From Conidiobolus incongruus B7586 (taxonomy: Eukaryota > Entomophthoromycota > Entomophthoromycetes > Entomophthorales > Conidiobolaceae), in NCBI GenBank assembly GCA_000697335.1, contig JNEM01006077.1:1-46014 (forward strand): 46,014 bases of DNA, read 5' to 3'. Below, one piece after another: positions 1-11,334 of this stretch. Below the pieces are notes generated by a model that was not told the DNA's origin, searched no databases, and was given only the letters and a program-made list of their open reading frames with translations. Position 1 is the stretch's first letter; the number at the start of each line of letters is the position of its first letter. A program made the translations under genes and the position numbers.

Positions 1-3000
1 AAAACAATTCATCCTAACGATTTCATTATCAAATCAAGACATTTGATTGGTCCTGCTCTTAGCATGGTTTGGAAGTCTGAGCATTTGACCAAATTCAGCT
101 CCAATTTTATTAACTCTTTGTTTACTGTTTCTGGAAATATTATCAAAGGTCAATTATTGAACATTGAGACCGCAGTTACAAGATTACCACCTCCAGTTCA
201 TCTAAACCTTATTTTCCCTGTCCGTAGACCTGAACCTAATCAGCAAATGGTTCAGCAGCTTACTGAAATGGGATTCCCAGCAAGTGCAGCAGAAATTGCA
301 TTAGTTAGATGTAATAATAATTTAAATCGTGCAGCAGAATATTTGGTTAGTCATCCTGAAATTGTTGCTACAGCTAGTTTTAATCCATCAGAAAACAACC
401 AATCCGGTGAAAATCAAGATGGTGATGATGAACCTACTGATGAAAATGCATCATCTCAAAATCAGCAGAATGAAGGTGAACAATCTACGAATCAAGAAGC
501 CGAGCCCGCCGAACCTACTGTTGAAGATCCTATCTTCAAAAAATCAGATATTTCTAATGTTCCCACCCTTGAACAATTAGAAACAAGTACAGAAGAGTTG
601 TACGATATCATTTTTGCATATATGTTTACAATTGTTGATAATGTTGAAAATGCAGTATTTGGTGCCAGAGATCTTCTCGCTATGCTTTTACAAAAATCCT
701 CTACAACTTCAACCACCTTGGAATCCATTGAAAGCGAACTTAAGAAGCAGTTAGTTGACTCTGAAGATGAAAGTTTTATTATTCCTCTTGGTCGTCGTCT
801 TCGTTTATTAGCACTTTTAAGCAACAAGCCTGCTAATTTGACTTTATTAAATCCTTTAATATGTCAAATATTTCCAAAATTGGTTCCGTTGGTTAAAAAG
901 CATATTTCTGGTAACGTTTCTGAACAAGTTTCAACATGTTTGGCTAGCTCTTTATTATGTATTGAACTTTGTATAGCTTATGAAGACTCATTACGCCTTA
1001 AACCCGCTTCTGAATCTGATCATACATTCGTCGTTGATCCCTCGTCAAGAAGTACTTTAATGGATATATGTTTAGACTATCTCAAGTTAGAAACATACTC
1101 TAAGGATATCGTATTGGCAATCTATCGCATTCTCGTTAGGTTAACTAAGCACGAAGATCAAGTGATTCAGTTTGTTTCAAACAACGGTGTTCAGCTACTC
1201 TTATCTCCTTTCTCCAACCATTCTTTGAACTATATTTCTAACCATGATCAATTTACTGTTATTATCAGACATATAATTGAAAATCAAAAACTATTGCACT
1301 TTTCGATGTCAGAAAATTTGAAACGCTGGTTTATTCACCCTCGTCCACGTATGGCTGATATCAATTCATTTCTAAAATCTAATTCTCATGTCGCAATGCG
1401 TGATCCTGATATATTCGTTAAATCTGTTGTTGATGTTTCTAAATTGAAAGAGCCTAATAATGAAGGACGTAGTAATCAGCTTATTTACAAGTATTACGAT
1501 CAATCAGTAGATGCCGAACACAAAGATGAAAATTTCTGCAAACCTGTACCAGCCTTATCTGAGTCATCTATTAATACTCTGTACTTCTTGCTATCAGAAT
1601 TACATAAACAATTTGAACAACCTGAAAAGGCTCCAATGAAAGATACTGATATGGATGTTTCAGACAACGAAGGTCAAAATACTCCTAATACTGAAGCTAC
1701 ATCTAAAGATCAACTCACAACTAAAGAAGAATCAGTATATCTTTATAAGTGTTTCTTGCTCCAAGTAATTTCCGAGCTACTTTTCTGTTTTCCTTCTTGT
1801 AGAATTGAACTGTTTGGCCCTGGTAAATTATCCAAATCAGCTCACAATCCTCCATTCAAATCACGCAGTTCCTTACTAAGCTTCTTGATTAATGACATAC
1901 TACTGAAGCCAACCAATCTTTCTTCTATAAGTAAGAGTCATCGTGATCTCATCCAACAAACTGCTTCTTGGACTTTATCTCTTCTTTGTGCTATATGTAT
2001 TGGAGAAAGTGATAATGTCAACGATCCTTATCATAATGAATTGACTTCTGTCAGGAAATCAGTGCTTGATGTCATTGCTAGGTCAATTCAAGATACACTA
2101 TCCATTCGTAGATTAGATATCAAATATAAGCGTTTGTCTACTCTCGCAGAGCTTTGTCACAAGATTCTTACCTGTAAAAAGACCCCCGGTGGCAGTACTT
2201 CCAAAGCTGATGAAGACGTCACACTATCAATTGTTAAACTAATGATAGAAAAGAATTTTGTTTCGTTACTAGTCTCTTGTATTAACGAATTAGACTTGAA
2301 TTACACCTCTATCAAAAATACCATCAACTCACTCCTCAAGCCACTAGAAATCTTATCTAAGCATGCTATTAAATTAGGAAATCCTGATCAGCTCGAATCT
2401 CTTCCTAAAGAGTTGCAAGATTTTTCAGTTGATGCCAATGCTATAGAATCAAGCGATAGTGAAGCGGAGGAAAGAGCTGACTTCTATAGAAACTCTTCTC
2501 TTCGCATGCTTGGAGGCGATCTGGATGTTTCTGAGCATGAAGATGATTTATCTTCAGATGAAGATGAAATTTATGACATGTCTGCTGACGATAGCTCCAA
2601 TGCCTCTGATCGCAATACTGAAGATGAAATGGAAGATATTGTCGAGATTGTTGGTCCTGATCATGATCATGATGAAGATGATGATATGGACGAAGACGAC
2701 GACGATGATGACGAAGAAGACGAAGACGATGATGATGACGAAGACGAAGACGACGACGATGATGGCGAAATCCAGGATGAAATAAATAGCTTTAGCGAAG
2801 ATGAGCATCCTGGTACTGTTGTTATGGAGTTTGATGAGGATGGCGATGAATCTCTTGATGACATCAATTCAGAAAATGAACAGTCTGCTGAATGGGATAT
2901 TGAAGATTTGGAAATGGATCTCGATCAATCTCAGCAACTCGCACCTGAAATTGTTTTGTCAGAATTTAATGATCAAGACATGCCTATTGACCAAACTGTA

Positions 3001-6000
3001 TTTAGTCCGAGTGAACTTCAAGACGGCAATGATGAAATTGATGATCGTTCCAGCCCTAGATCTAACTTCAATACTTCCCAAATTGGAAGAATCAATAGAA
3101 ATTTCGACCTCAACGGTACCAGTCGACCCACAGGCATTGAACTTAATCCAATTCGTCTTTCTAATATCCAAACTGAGTTTTTAAACCTTCATGACAGCTT
3201 GCTTTCTGGTGGTCCTCGTTCCATTTTGCTTGGTTCTTCATTTAATCCCAATTCTGTTCACCCTCTTTTATCCAATCCCGCCGATCAATCAGATAATCCA
3301 TTAGAAGTACTATCAAGCCGACGAGGACCACAAAATGAATCTCGTCAAGGAATGTTGCTTAGCGATATGATTGGAAATACCACTGCACAATTAGTTACGC
3401 AGCTCTTGCAAAGAAATTCTGGCGGCCGTCATGGTGATCTACTAAATGACCATATTACTACTATTTCTAGTCCCAATTTGCAAAATGTGATTACAACCCA
3501 CTTAGATCTTTCTTCAGATAGATCTCGTTCATTAAGACTATCCGTTAGACCTGGCTCAGATCCTTCTAATAGTCCTGCCACTATTATTTATCAATTGTCC
3601 CTGCTTTCATCTCATGAACGCTGGTACCAAGAAAATAACTTCTTAAATGGTACCTCTAATTCTGATCAAGTGTTGTCATTACAACAATCAATTGTTCAAA
3701 TTCTTGCACCTCAACAGAGTGAAAGAGATCAACCCCAAGATCAATCTGAACAAGCTGACGAAAGTCAACCTGAACCTATGGACGTTGATTTCAGTGAACA
3801 GTCTTTAGATTCTTCTGCTCTTGATCGCCAAATGGAAGACAGCACCACTGCCGATGACAGTGCCGCATTAGCCCTTTTAAATGAAGCTCGTAGTAATCAT
3901 CCTTCTCAAGAGAATCAAGGTGCATCTGAACCAACTCAAGGAGATCAAACTGGAGAGCCAGATAACAATCAAGAATCAATTACAGCCCAACGTTCAGATG
4001 AAAATCAAGGTGCTTCAACCTCCCGACGCGAGCCCATCTTGTATTCTGTTAATGGACGTATGGTTGATATATCTCACACTGATATGGATCCCTCATTTTT
4101 AGATGCTCTTCCTGAAGATATGCTACAAGAAGTACTAGCACAAAGATTCCCTGAACCCGAGCCTGAAAATGAAACCAATGATCCTATTTCTCCTGAATTC
4201 CTTAATGCACTTCCTGAAGATATTCGAATGGAGCTCCTTGGTAATGCTTCAATCACAACTAATGAAAACAATGATCAATCACAATTTCCCGACCAGCAAA
4301 CCGTGTCTTCCATCATCTCTAACTCATTAAATCGTTTTCCACCTCCATTTAGAAATAGAGCTTTTGACTGGACCAATCCCATGTCCAACTCGCACCACTC
4401 TCAAGACAATCAAAGTTTTATTGAATTCAACCGTAGACCCATCTCTAATAGAACAGGATATCTACCTCGATTCTATGAGCAAAATAACCAATCTTCCAAT
4501 GACCCTTCTAGCCAAAAAGATCGTCACCCTAAACAGACAATTCAGTTAGTCGATTATTCTGCTTTGACTAGCATTATTAGACTCTTATTCCTTCCTCAAA
4601 CGTTGAGCAAGAATTCGGTTCATAAACTTTTGATTAACTTATGTGAAAATGCTAACACTTGCTCTAACCTAATTTCGATTTTATTATCTATTATTCAAGA
4701 TTGTCCCAACGATATCCAGGCATTAGATCGCAGCTTTGCTAATTTATCATTACAGCACAAATCTGGCCAAAAGCCTATGGTCAAACCCAAAATGCATTTG
4801 AATACAGCAAACGAAGGTATTGACCCTAATTTGATTATCAAGAGATGCATTCAAACTTTGAGTCATTTGATCTCTTCGAATAACTTATCTATTCGATATT
4901 TCTTGAACGAGCATCAAACCGTATATCGTAAATCAGTTGGCAAAAAGTCTAAGGGTAAAGAAAAGGTTATTGAGACATCCAACCCATTAGTTGCACTGAT
5001 ATTCTTATTGGACCATCCTTCTATTTTGTCTGACCTTACCTTGGTAGAGCAGCTTATGCATCTTCTTTCTTCTATTACCCGCTACTACTCGGCCCAATAT
5101 AAGTCTTATATTGAAAAACATGCTTCGAACAAACAGGAGAGTTCTCAGAATGGAGCTCAGGGAACCACAGCTGATACTGAACCTTCCAAGTCCAATTCGA
5201 GTAATCAACAAGGCTCCGAAAACGCTATCACTGCTTCTAAGCCTATTCATATTCCTGACTCATCATTAAAAGCAATAATCAATGCACTTGCCTCAGGCGA
5301 ATGTACTAGTAAGACCTTCCAGTACACATTATCAGTAATTCAGCACTTGTCTGTCATCGAAAAGGCCCAATCTGTCTTCTTTGAAGAATTAGCGATTAAA
5401 TCCCAAAAGCTTCAGACCCAAATATCCGAAGACTTGGCTGAACTTGAAGGTCATTTAAGTTCTCTTACTGACGGCACTGAAATAACCAAATCAGATTTAA
5501 TCAAATTCTCACAATCTTCTTCTGTTCAAGCTAAATTATTGAGATTGTTGAAGACATTGGATTACTTCCATACCAGGAAGAAGCAAAAGCAAACTGATTC
5601 TAATCATGAGGGTCATGAATTCAAATTCCAGCAAGTTTACCATCAGCTACTTAAGACTGATATATGGAAGCATTTGGACTCATGTTTGAGCTTGATTGTT
5701 GATAAAGAGGAGATGAATCATGTTGCTACTCTTTTGTTACCATTGATAGAAGCATTTATGGTAATCTTCAAGCATAGTGGCTTTTTACCCAGTTCTTCTT
5801 CAAGCACTCCCAAGCGTGAGACTGAAGAGTTGAAGATGTTTGATCAATTCACTGAACGTCATCGAAAGATTCTCAATTTGCTGCTTCGTTTAAACCCAAG
5901 TTTAATGAGTGGCTCCTTCTCTATTTTGCTACAGAACCATAAAGTTTTGGATTTCGATAATAAAAGAAACTATTTCAGACAACAGCTGCATAAACGATCT

Positions 6001-7155
6001 AACTCTCGAGATCAGTATGGCAGTTTACAGCTCAATGTTCGTCGTTCACATGTCTTCGAAGATTCCTACCATCAACTCCAAGGAAGATCAGGTGAAGAAA
6101 TCAAATATGGCAAATTGAATGTCAAATTCCATGATGAAGAAGGTGTCGATGCTGGCGGTGTAACAAGAGAATGGTCACAAGTTTTATCCCGTCAAATGTT
6201 TAATCCTGATTACGCTTTGTTTAAAACCTCCGCTGTTGATCGAGTTACTTACCAACCTAATAGATCATCATGGGTCAATAATGACCATTTGTCCTATTTC
6301 AAATTCGTTGGTAGAATTATAGGCAAAGCTATTTATGATAATCGTTTACTTGATTGCTATTTCACTCGCTCTTTTTACAAGCATATTCTCAACAAACCAG
6401 TTGAAATTCGCGATATGGAAGCTGTTGATCCTACCTTTTATAGAAGTTTGATGTGGATGACAGAAAATGATATCACTGGTGTTTTAGACCTAACTTTCAG
6501 TATGGAAGATGAAGAGTTCGGTGAAAAGAGAATTATTGATTTGAAACCAAATGGACGTGATATCCCTGTTACTGAGGAAAATAAGCATGAATATATCCAC
6601 TTAATCACACAACAAAAGTTGACTGTTGCCATTAAAGATCAAATCAAGAATTTCTTGATTGGGTTTCACGAAATCATACCTCCTTGGCTCATTCGCATTT
6701 TCAATGAGCAGGAATTAGAGCTTTTGATTTCCGGTCTTCCTTACATTGATGTTGATGACTGGAAAAATAATACCGAATACCAAGGATACACAGAGTCATC
6801 TCCTCAAATCCAATGGTTCTGGAGAGCTGTACGAAGCTTCGATCAAGAAGAACGCGCTAAACTCCTTCAATTTGTTACTGGCACCTCCAAAGTCCCATTA
6901 GAAGGGTTTAGTAATTTACAAGGCTCAGGAGGTGTTCAACGTTTCCAAATTCACAAAGATTTCTCATCAACTCAAAGATTGCCATCTGCCCACACATGGT
7001 AAGCTATTACTCAAAATATATTATTTATAGTTATTAATGGATATTTTTTTAGTTTTAATCAATTAGATATACCATTATATGAAAGCTATGAACAACTAAG
7101 ATCTCAGATTCTCTTAGCTATTTCTGAGTGTGGTACTGGATTCGGATTCAGTTAA
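1..7155 (+). CDS. TOM1: HECT-type E3 ubiquitin ligase, Tom1/HUWE1 family (3' part; 5' end lies outside the window)
   Basis: The frame is open from base 1 (the first in-window initiator-like codon is only TTG at 43), so the gene starts upstream. Exons are 1-6998 and 7053-7155, giving 2366 visible residues; Tom1 has about 3270 and HUWE1 about 4370, so the N-terminal DUF908/DUF913 repeats are missing here. Seen in order: a UBA domain (residues ~80-120, MGFP loop); helical repeats; a long Asp/Glu tract (bases ~2650-2800); two ubiquitin-binding UBM motifs with FLDALPED and FLNALPED (bases ~4090-4150 and ~4190-4245); and the HECT domain (bases ~5990-7152) with [22 protein letters not shown] and the catalytic LPSAHTCFNQLDIP. 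Cys2333 (visible numbering) is the thioester cysteine and the chain ends in GFGFS. The family ubiquitinates nuclear and ribosomal substrates, including excess histones and unassembled ribosomal proteins. Identification is near certain; specific substrates are not inferable. Confidence 0.97.
6999..7052 (+). other. 54-nt spliceosomal intron splitting the catalytic Cys codon of the HECT ligase
   Basis: The donor GTAAGC follows CACACATG, and the acceptor is the TTTTTTTAG ending at 7052. Joining the flanks restores TG|T (Cys) and the family-diagnostic AHTCFNQLDIP, followed by a normal 34-residue HECT C-terminus. Unspliced RNA would read AHTW and then stop at TAA 7000-7002. Confidence 0.95.
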
Positions 7156-9790
7156 ACTTATTATTTATATCTCATTACGCATCATATCTATTCAATATTG
7201 AACATTTAATAACCAAAATTACATATATTGTCATTTATATTATTCTGCTTATTTTAAATAATCAAACTCTACTATATTCAAAACTTAATAAAATTTCAAT
7301 TCTTCATTATCCCAATTAGTTTAGCATTTTAAACATTGCCATACTTTAGTCAATCTATTAGGTTTAGAAAAAAATGGCAATTTTTTTAATTTCTGATTTT
7401 TTCAAACATATTGTTGATTTAAAATATAAATTATATACAAAATAGATAGGAGAAATGATCTTTCCAAGCTATATATATTATATATTCATTCAGAATAATT
7501 TTCTATTAAAATATTTCAAAAATTTATTGTTAAATTTATAATGATTATCAAAAATCTTTTAATTTAATATTACTAAAACTCAAATACAAAATTTTAAGAT
7601 TATTTAGGATGTACAACTTATAAAAATAATATTTTATTATAAATTTCATCTATTGTTAAATTTATTATTTCAAATCTAGAAAAAACATTATTCAAAATTT
7701 ATTAAAATATTAATATCTATTATTTTTTATTTATTAATGAACTAAAAAATTATAATAAAAAACACTTCATTTTAGTTACAAAATTATCAAAGTAATTTAA
7801 TATTAATTATTTAAGTATTATATATATTAAGCTTAAATTAATAAAAATATAAAAACACCTCATGATTTAATAAAAGCTTATCAGTTATAGTTATTATTAA
7901 GTTAAATTTATTAAGATTTAACTTAAAACAAAAGTGTTTATATTAAATTATTTTATTAATTTTAAACTTTTTTATATAACCCTTTGCTTAAAAACAAAAG
8001 AGAATATTAGGTTAATTTAATTAATTTTCTTCATAAATTTTAATTATCATAATTTATTATAATAGTATAAGGTTTTTTATTTATTCTTAAATATAAATCA
8101 ATTATTATTTATAAATTTCATATATATTTTTATATTAAATAATTTTTAATAGGAGTTTTTGTCATAAATTAAATATATTCATTATTTTATAAAACAATTA
8201 CATAATATACATAATTAATATTATAAAAAATTTATTATATTTAGTATGTTCATTGGATTATAACTTATATTATTATAATTGCTTTAGATAATAAAAAGAA
8301 TATATTTGCAAGAAAGAATATTTATCCAAATAAATATATTTGGTTTATAAATTATTTAATTTTATTAATAAAAAAAAGTAAATTATTATTTAAATATCAA
8401 AAGTTTATTATAAATATAGAAAATAATTAATAATAAAAACGAATATTAGTTTTATTTTGCATATTTATTTTTATAAATCATATATTAAACAATATATCAA
8501 TTTTTGATTTTAATATTATTATTTAGTTTTTGAAATAATAATAAAAATTTATTTACTATTATTATTTCCAAAATTATATATATAAATATATATAATATAT
8601 TATTCCTTTATTGAAAATCTTAATATTATTTGATCTAATTTTCCATTTAAAAATCTCTAATAAATAATATCAAGTTATAATAAATAGTTAATAAATGCTA
8701 TATACATCTAGAATTTAATTAAATTCTAAATTATTAAAATCATTAATTACACTAATTGATTTTATAAATAGTAATTAATTATTTAGTAACATAATTAAGT
8801 GCAAATAAATTTAATTTTATTATTTTTTGTGAATTTTTTAACATTAAAATTATCAAATAATTCCTCACATTAATTCCTTTAAATCATTTTTCAAGTATAA
8901 ATGATATATTGTATTTGTAATGTTTATTATTATCAACATATCTTTGAAACAAGAATTTTGAATAGATTAAAAAAATGTTTTTAATATAAATATATATCAA
9001 TACTAATTAAAAATATTTCATATTGTGTTAATAATATTATTATTGATATAATTTTTATGTAATAAATTAAATTCACAATAACAATATTTATTTTTCAAAA
9101 TATCTTTATAATTGCCAATTATTATTAAAAGAAATTAATATATTTTGATAATATATATACATATATATATATTCTAAGTTATTAATTAATTTGATGGGAG
9201 CGATAGAATGATAAAGTTATTATATTTTATGAAATGAAAGATTCGTAATATTGTTTGATATATAAAATAATCATTCTAAATAGCAAATCTGAAAAATATA
9301 TTGGTGAGTATTTATAATATTTCATTTTGTGTATTAATAATTACTATATTAAAATAGTGTCTACCAGCGATTATTAGGAGGCATCAGTTATATTTTGAGA
9401 ATAATCATTTATTATTTATTTCAAATAATTCAAATAAATTTGAGTTTTATAAAATGATAAGGATTCGATATTGTTAAGATAATAATTATCACCGAATATT
9501 ATAGTGATTGCTTGATACTTGTTGATATTGATATGAGTGTTGGTCTTTCAATTTCGACATCATAGTTATTAAAATATTTTATGAATATATAATTTGAATA
9601 ATCAAATTTTTAATAGGAGATACTCAATAAAAAAAAATTAAGTATATCAAAAATTGGCATTTTCAACAAATATCTAATATTTTAAAATTGTTAAGGCAGC
9701 ACTAAATTTCAATTCCACATTTAAATCAATCCCATGAATCAAAATTCATATAAAATGGGTTAAATTAAACCGTGGTCATAATTCAATAAA
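7156..9790. other. Gene-free AT-rich intergenic stretch
   Basis: About 2.6 kb of very AT-rich sequence between the ligase and the ITFG2-like gene. Short open frames are composition-driven and have no recognisable domain. No tRNA or other RNA gene was seen. The last 300 bases presumably hold the ITFG2-like promoter, but no specific element stands out. Confidence 0.6.
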
Positions 9791-9796
9791 ATTCAA

Positions 9797-9805
9797 ATGC
9801 AATGA
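9797..9805 (+). promoter_or_regulatory. Two-codon uORF (Met-Gln-stop) overlapping the ITFG2-like start
   Basis: The sequence ATGCAATGA gives an upstream ATG (9797), one Gln codon, and a TGA (9803-9805) that overlaps the main ATG (9802-9804). If the mRNA includes it, ribosomes would stop exactly on the main start, a layout compatible with reinitiation or start-site competition. Functional relevance is inferred. Confidence 0.4.
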
Positions 9806-11334
9806 AATACATCACTCTACCATATCAATTAAAATTACAATTCGAAGGAATTATTCATCCCAAGAGTATTGCTTTAGGCGATATTGACGATGACAAATTA
9901 AATGAGCTGGTTATAGGAACTATTTCTGGTGATTTATATATTTACAAAGGCTCTCACACATCCAACCAGCGTAACGAACTAACACCTTGGAAAACTTGCC
10001 GCTTAAATGGAACAATCACATCAGTTGTTATTGGAGACATCAGGAATATTGGAAGGTCTTCTCTTCTGGTGATTACGGCGGAAGGAGACCTTTACCTGTT
10101 CGATACTCCTTTTATTAATCCAGTCAGCTCCATTCCTCCAACTCCCTCGATTGCCATTTCTTCACCACATATCGTCACCCCTTTGCCATCACCAAATCCT
10201 CAAGAACCCATTAACCCCGGCGAAAAACTCAAATTTATCCAAAAATCAGCCGAGCACACCTTCCAGCCCAATGTCATTCTACCTAACTGGACTTCCCAAA
10301 TCCCTACTAACACAGTCGCAGCACTCATAGAAGACATCGACGGAGACGGAATAAACGAACTGGTACTCGGACGATCAGACCGACAGATACACGCATACCA
10401 GCTTACAGAGGGTCGTGCGATACCTGACCAAAACTCACCAAATGCTAGATCAAAGGCCCGAGGTATGCAGGTATTCACCGGTAGAGTTCAATCTCTTGAC
10501 TATAATTCACTCTTCTGGCTGAATAAGGCCATATTCCAAGTTAAGGAGCCCATTAGCAGTTTGAAGCTGGACTTTGATCCTAAAGGTAATCCAATTCTGA
10601 TTGTTGGTCAGCTAGGCGGACGATATCTTGAAATTGATGTCAATGGTCAGATCAATCTGTTTCCACAGGAATTACAAGGTATTGATGCAGGAGTACCCAC
10701 TCAGCTTACAAGTGTTCTGTTGCCCAATAATTCTGTCGGAGTACTGACAGCTACCTCCCAAGGAATGATTAATGTATATGGATTAACTTCAGGTGATCAA
10801 ATCAAGCAAATTAAACTATCAAACAGGATGCCTATTCTAGATATCACGACTTTACCCACTCTGCTGCCATTTGCACAACATCCTCTTGTAGCATGCTGTC
10901 TCACAGATGGAACCACTTACTTTGTAGATCACAACTACCAATTAGCCAAATTCTCTTTTGGTAATAGTGTGCGCGGGTTTATAGGAGGCAAATTTGGATT
11001 TGATAAAAACTCCCCATGTTTGGTATATGTAGAGCTGAATGGTAGTATTACATTGGTACATCATCTAAATGTCAACTGTTCAACCAATATCAAGCTACCA
11101 GAAGTAACTCCAAGTGATTTGGAGGCTCTATTTCAAAGTGATAAATATCGCCATATTTTGAATAAGTTCGAATACAATCCTAAATGGCCACAATCCAAGA
11201 AGATTGCACTATATCGTCATATTGCTTTGTATCATTTTCAATCTATTGATCCCCCCTCTAATTTGACTTCTCCAATCCCAATCTCCTTGGGACGTTCCCT
11301 AAGTCAAGACTGGTCAGAAGTAGATAATCATTAA
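9802..11334 (+). CDS. ITFG2: ITFG2-like beta-propeller protein (KICSTOR complex subunit homologue)
   Basis: Uninterrupted 510-residue ORF with an ATG start. It follows human ITFG2 (447 aa) along its length: an N-terminal LQFEG strand; FG-GAP-like motif 1 at residues ~24-39 (LGDIDDDKLNELVIG); WKTC and GDI blocks; FG-GAP-like motif 2 at ~176-190 (EDIDGDGINELVLG); TDGTTYFVDHN at ~368-378; and NSPCLVYV at ~403-410. A Pro/Ser/Thr-rich insert (residues ~103-140) accounts for some of the extra length. No signal peptide or membrane segment is visible, so it is probably cytosolic or on the vacuole surface. In animals ITFG2 belongs to KICSTOR (KPTN, ITFG2, C12orf66, SZT2), which tethers GATOR1 to the lysosome to restrain TORC1 when amino acids are scarce. 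The same role here is inference. No other KICSTOR gene is in the window. The codon usage is less AT-biased than the flanks, as expected for a selected gene. Confidence 0.92.
   Translation: MKYITLPYQLKLQFEGIIHPKSIALGDIDDDKLNELVIGTISGDLYIYKGSHTSNQRNELTPWKTCRLNGTITSVVIGDIRNIGRSSLLVITAEGDLYLFDTPFINPVSSIPPTPSIAISSPHIVTPLPSPNPQEPINPGEKLKFIQKSAEHTFQPNVILPNWTSQIPTNTVAALIEDIDGDGINELVLGRSDRQIHAYQLTEGRAIPDQNSPNARSKARGMQVFTGRVQSLDYNSLFWLNKAIFQVKEPISSLKLDFDPKGNPILIVGQLGGRYLEIDVNGQINLFPQELQGIDAGVPTQLTSVLLPNNSVGVLTATSQGMINVYGLTSGDQIKQIKLSNRMPILDITTLPTLLPFAQHPLVACCLTDGTTYFVDHNYQLAKFSFGNSVRGFIGGKFGFDKNSPCLVYVELNGSITLVHHLNVNCSTNIKLPEVTPSDLEALFQSDKYRHILNKFEYNPKWPQSKKIALYRHIALYHFQSIDPPSNLTSPIPISLGRSLSQDWSEVDNH

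Noticed and set aside
2554-2867. Open frames on both strands opposite and beside the acidic tract
   Set aside because: They arise from the GAC/GAT repeats of the ligase gene and read as Ser, Val/Ile or Met/Thr runs; shadows, not genes.
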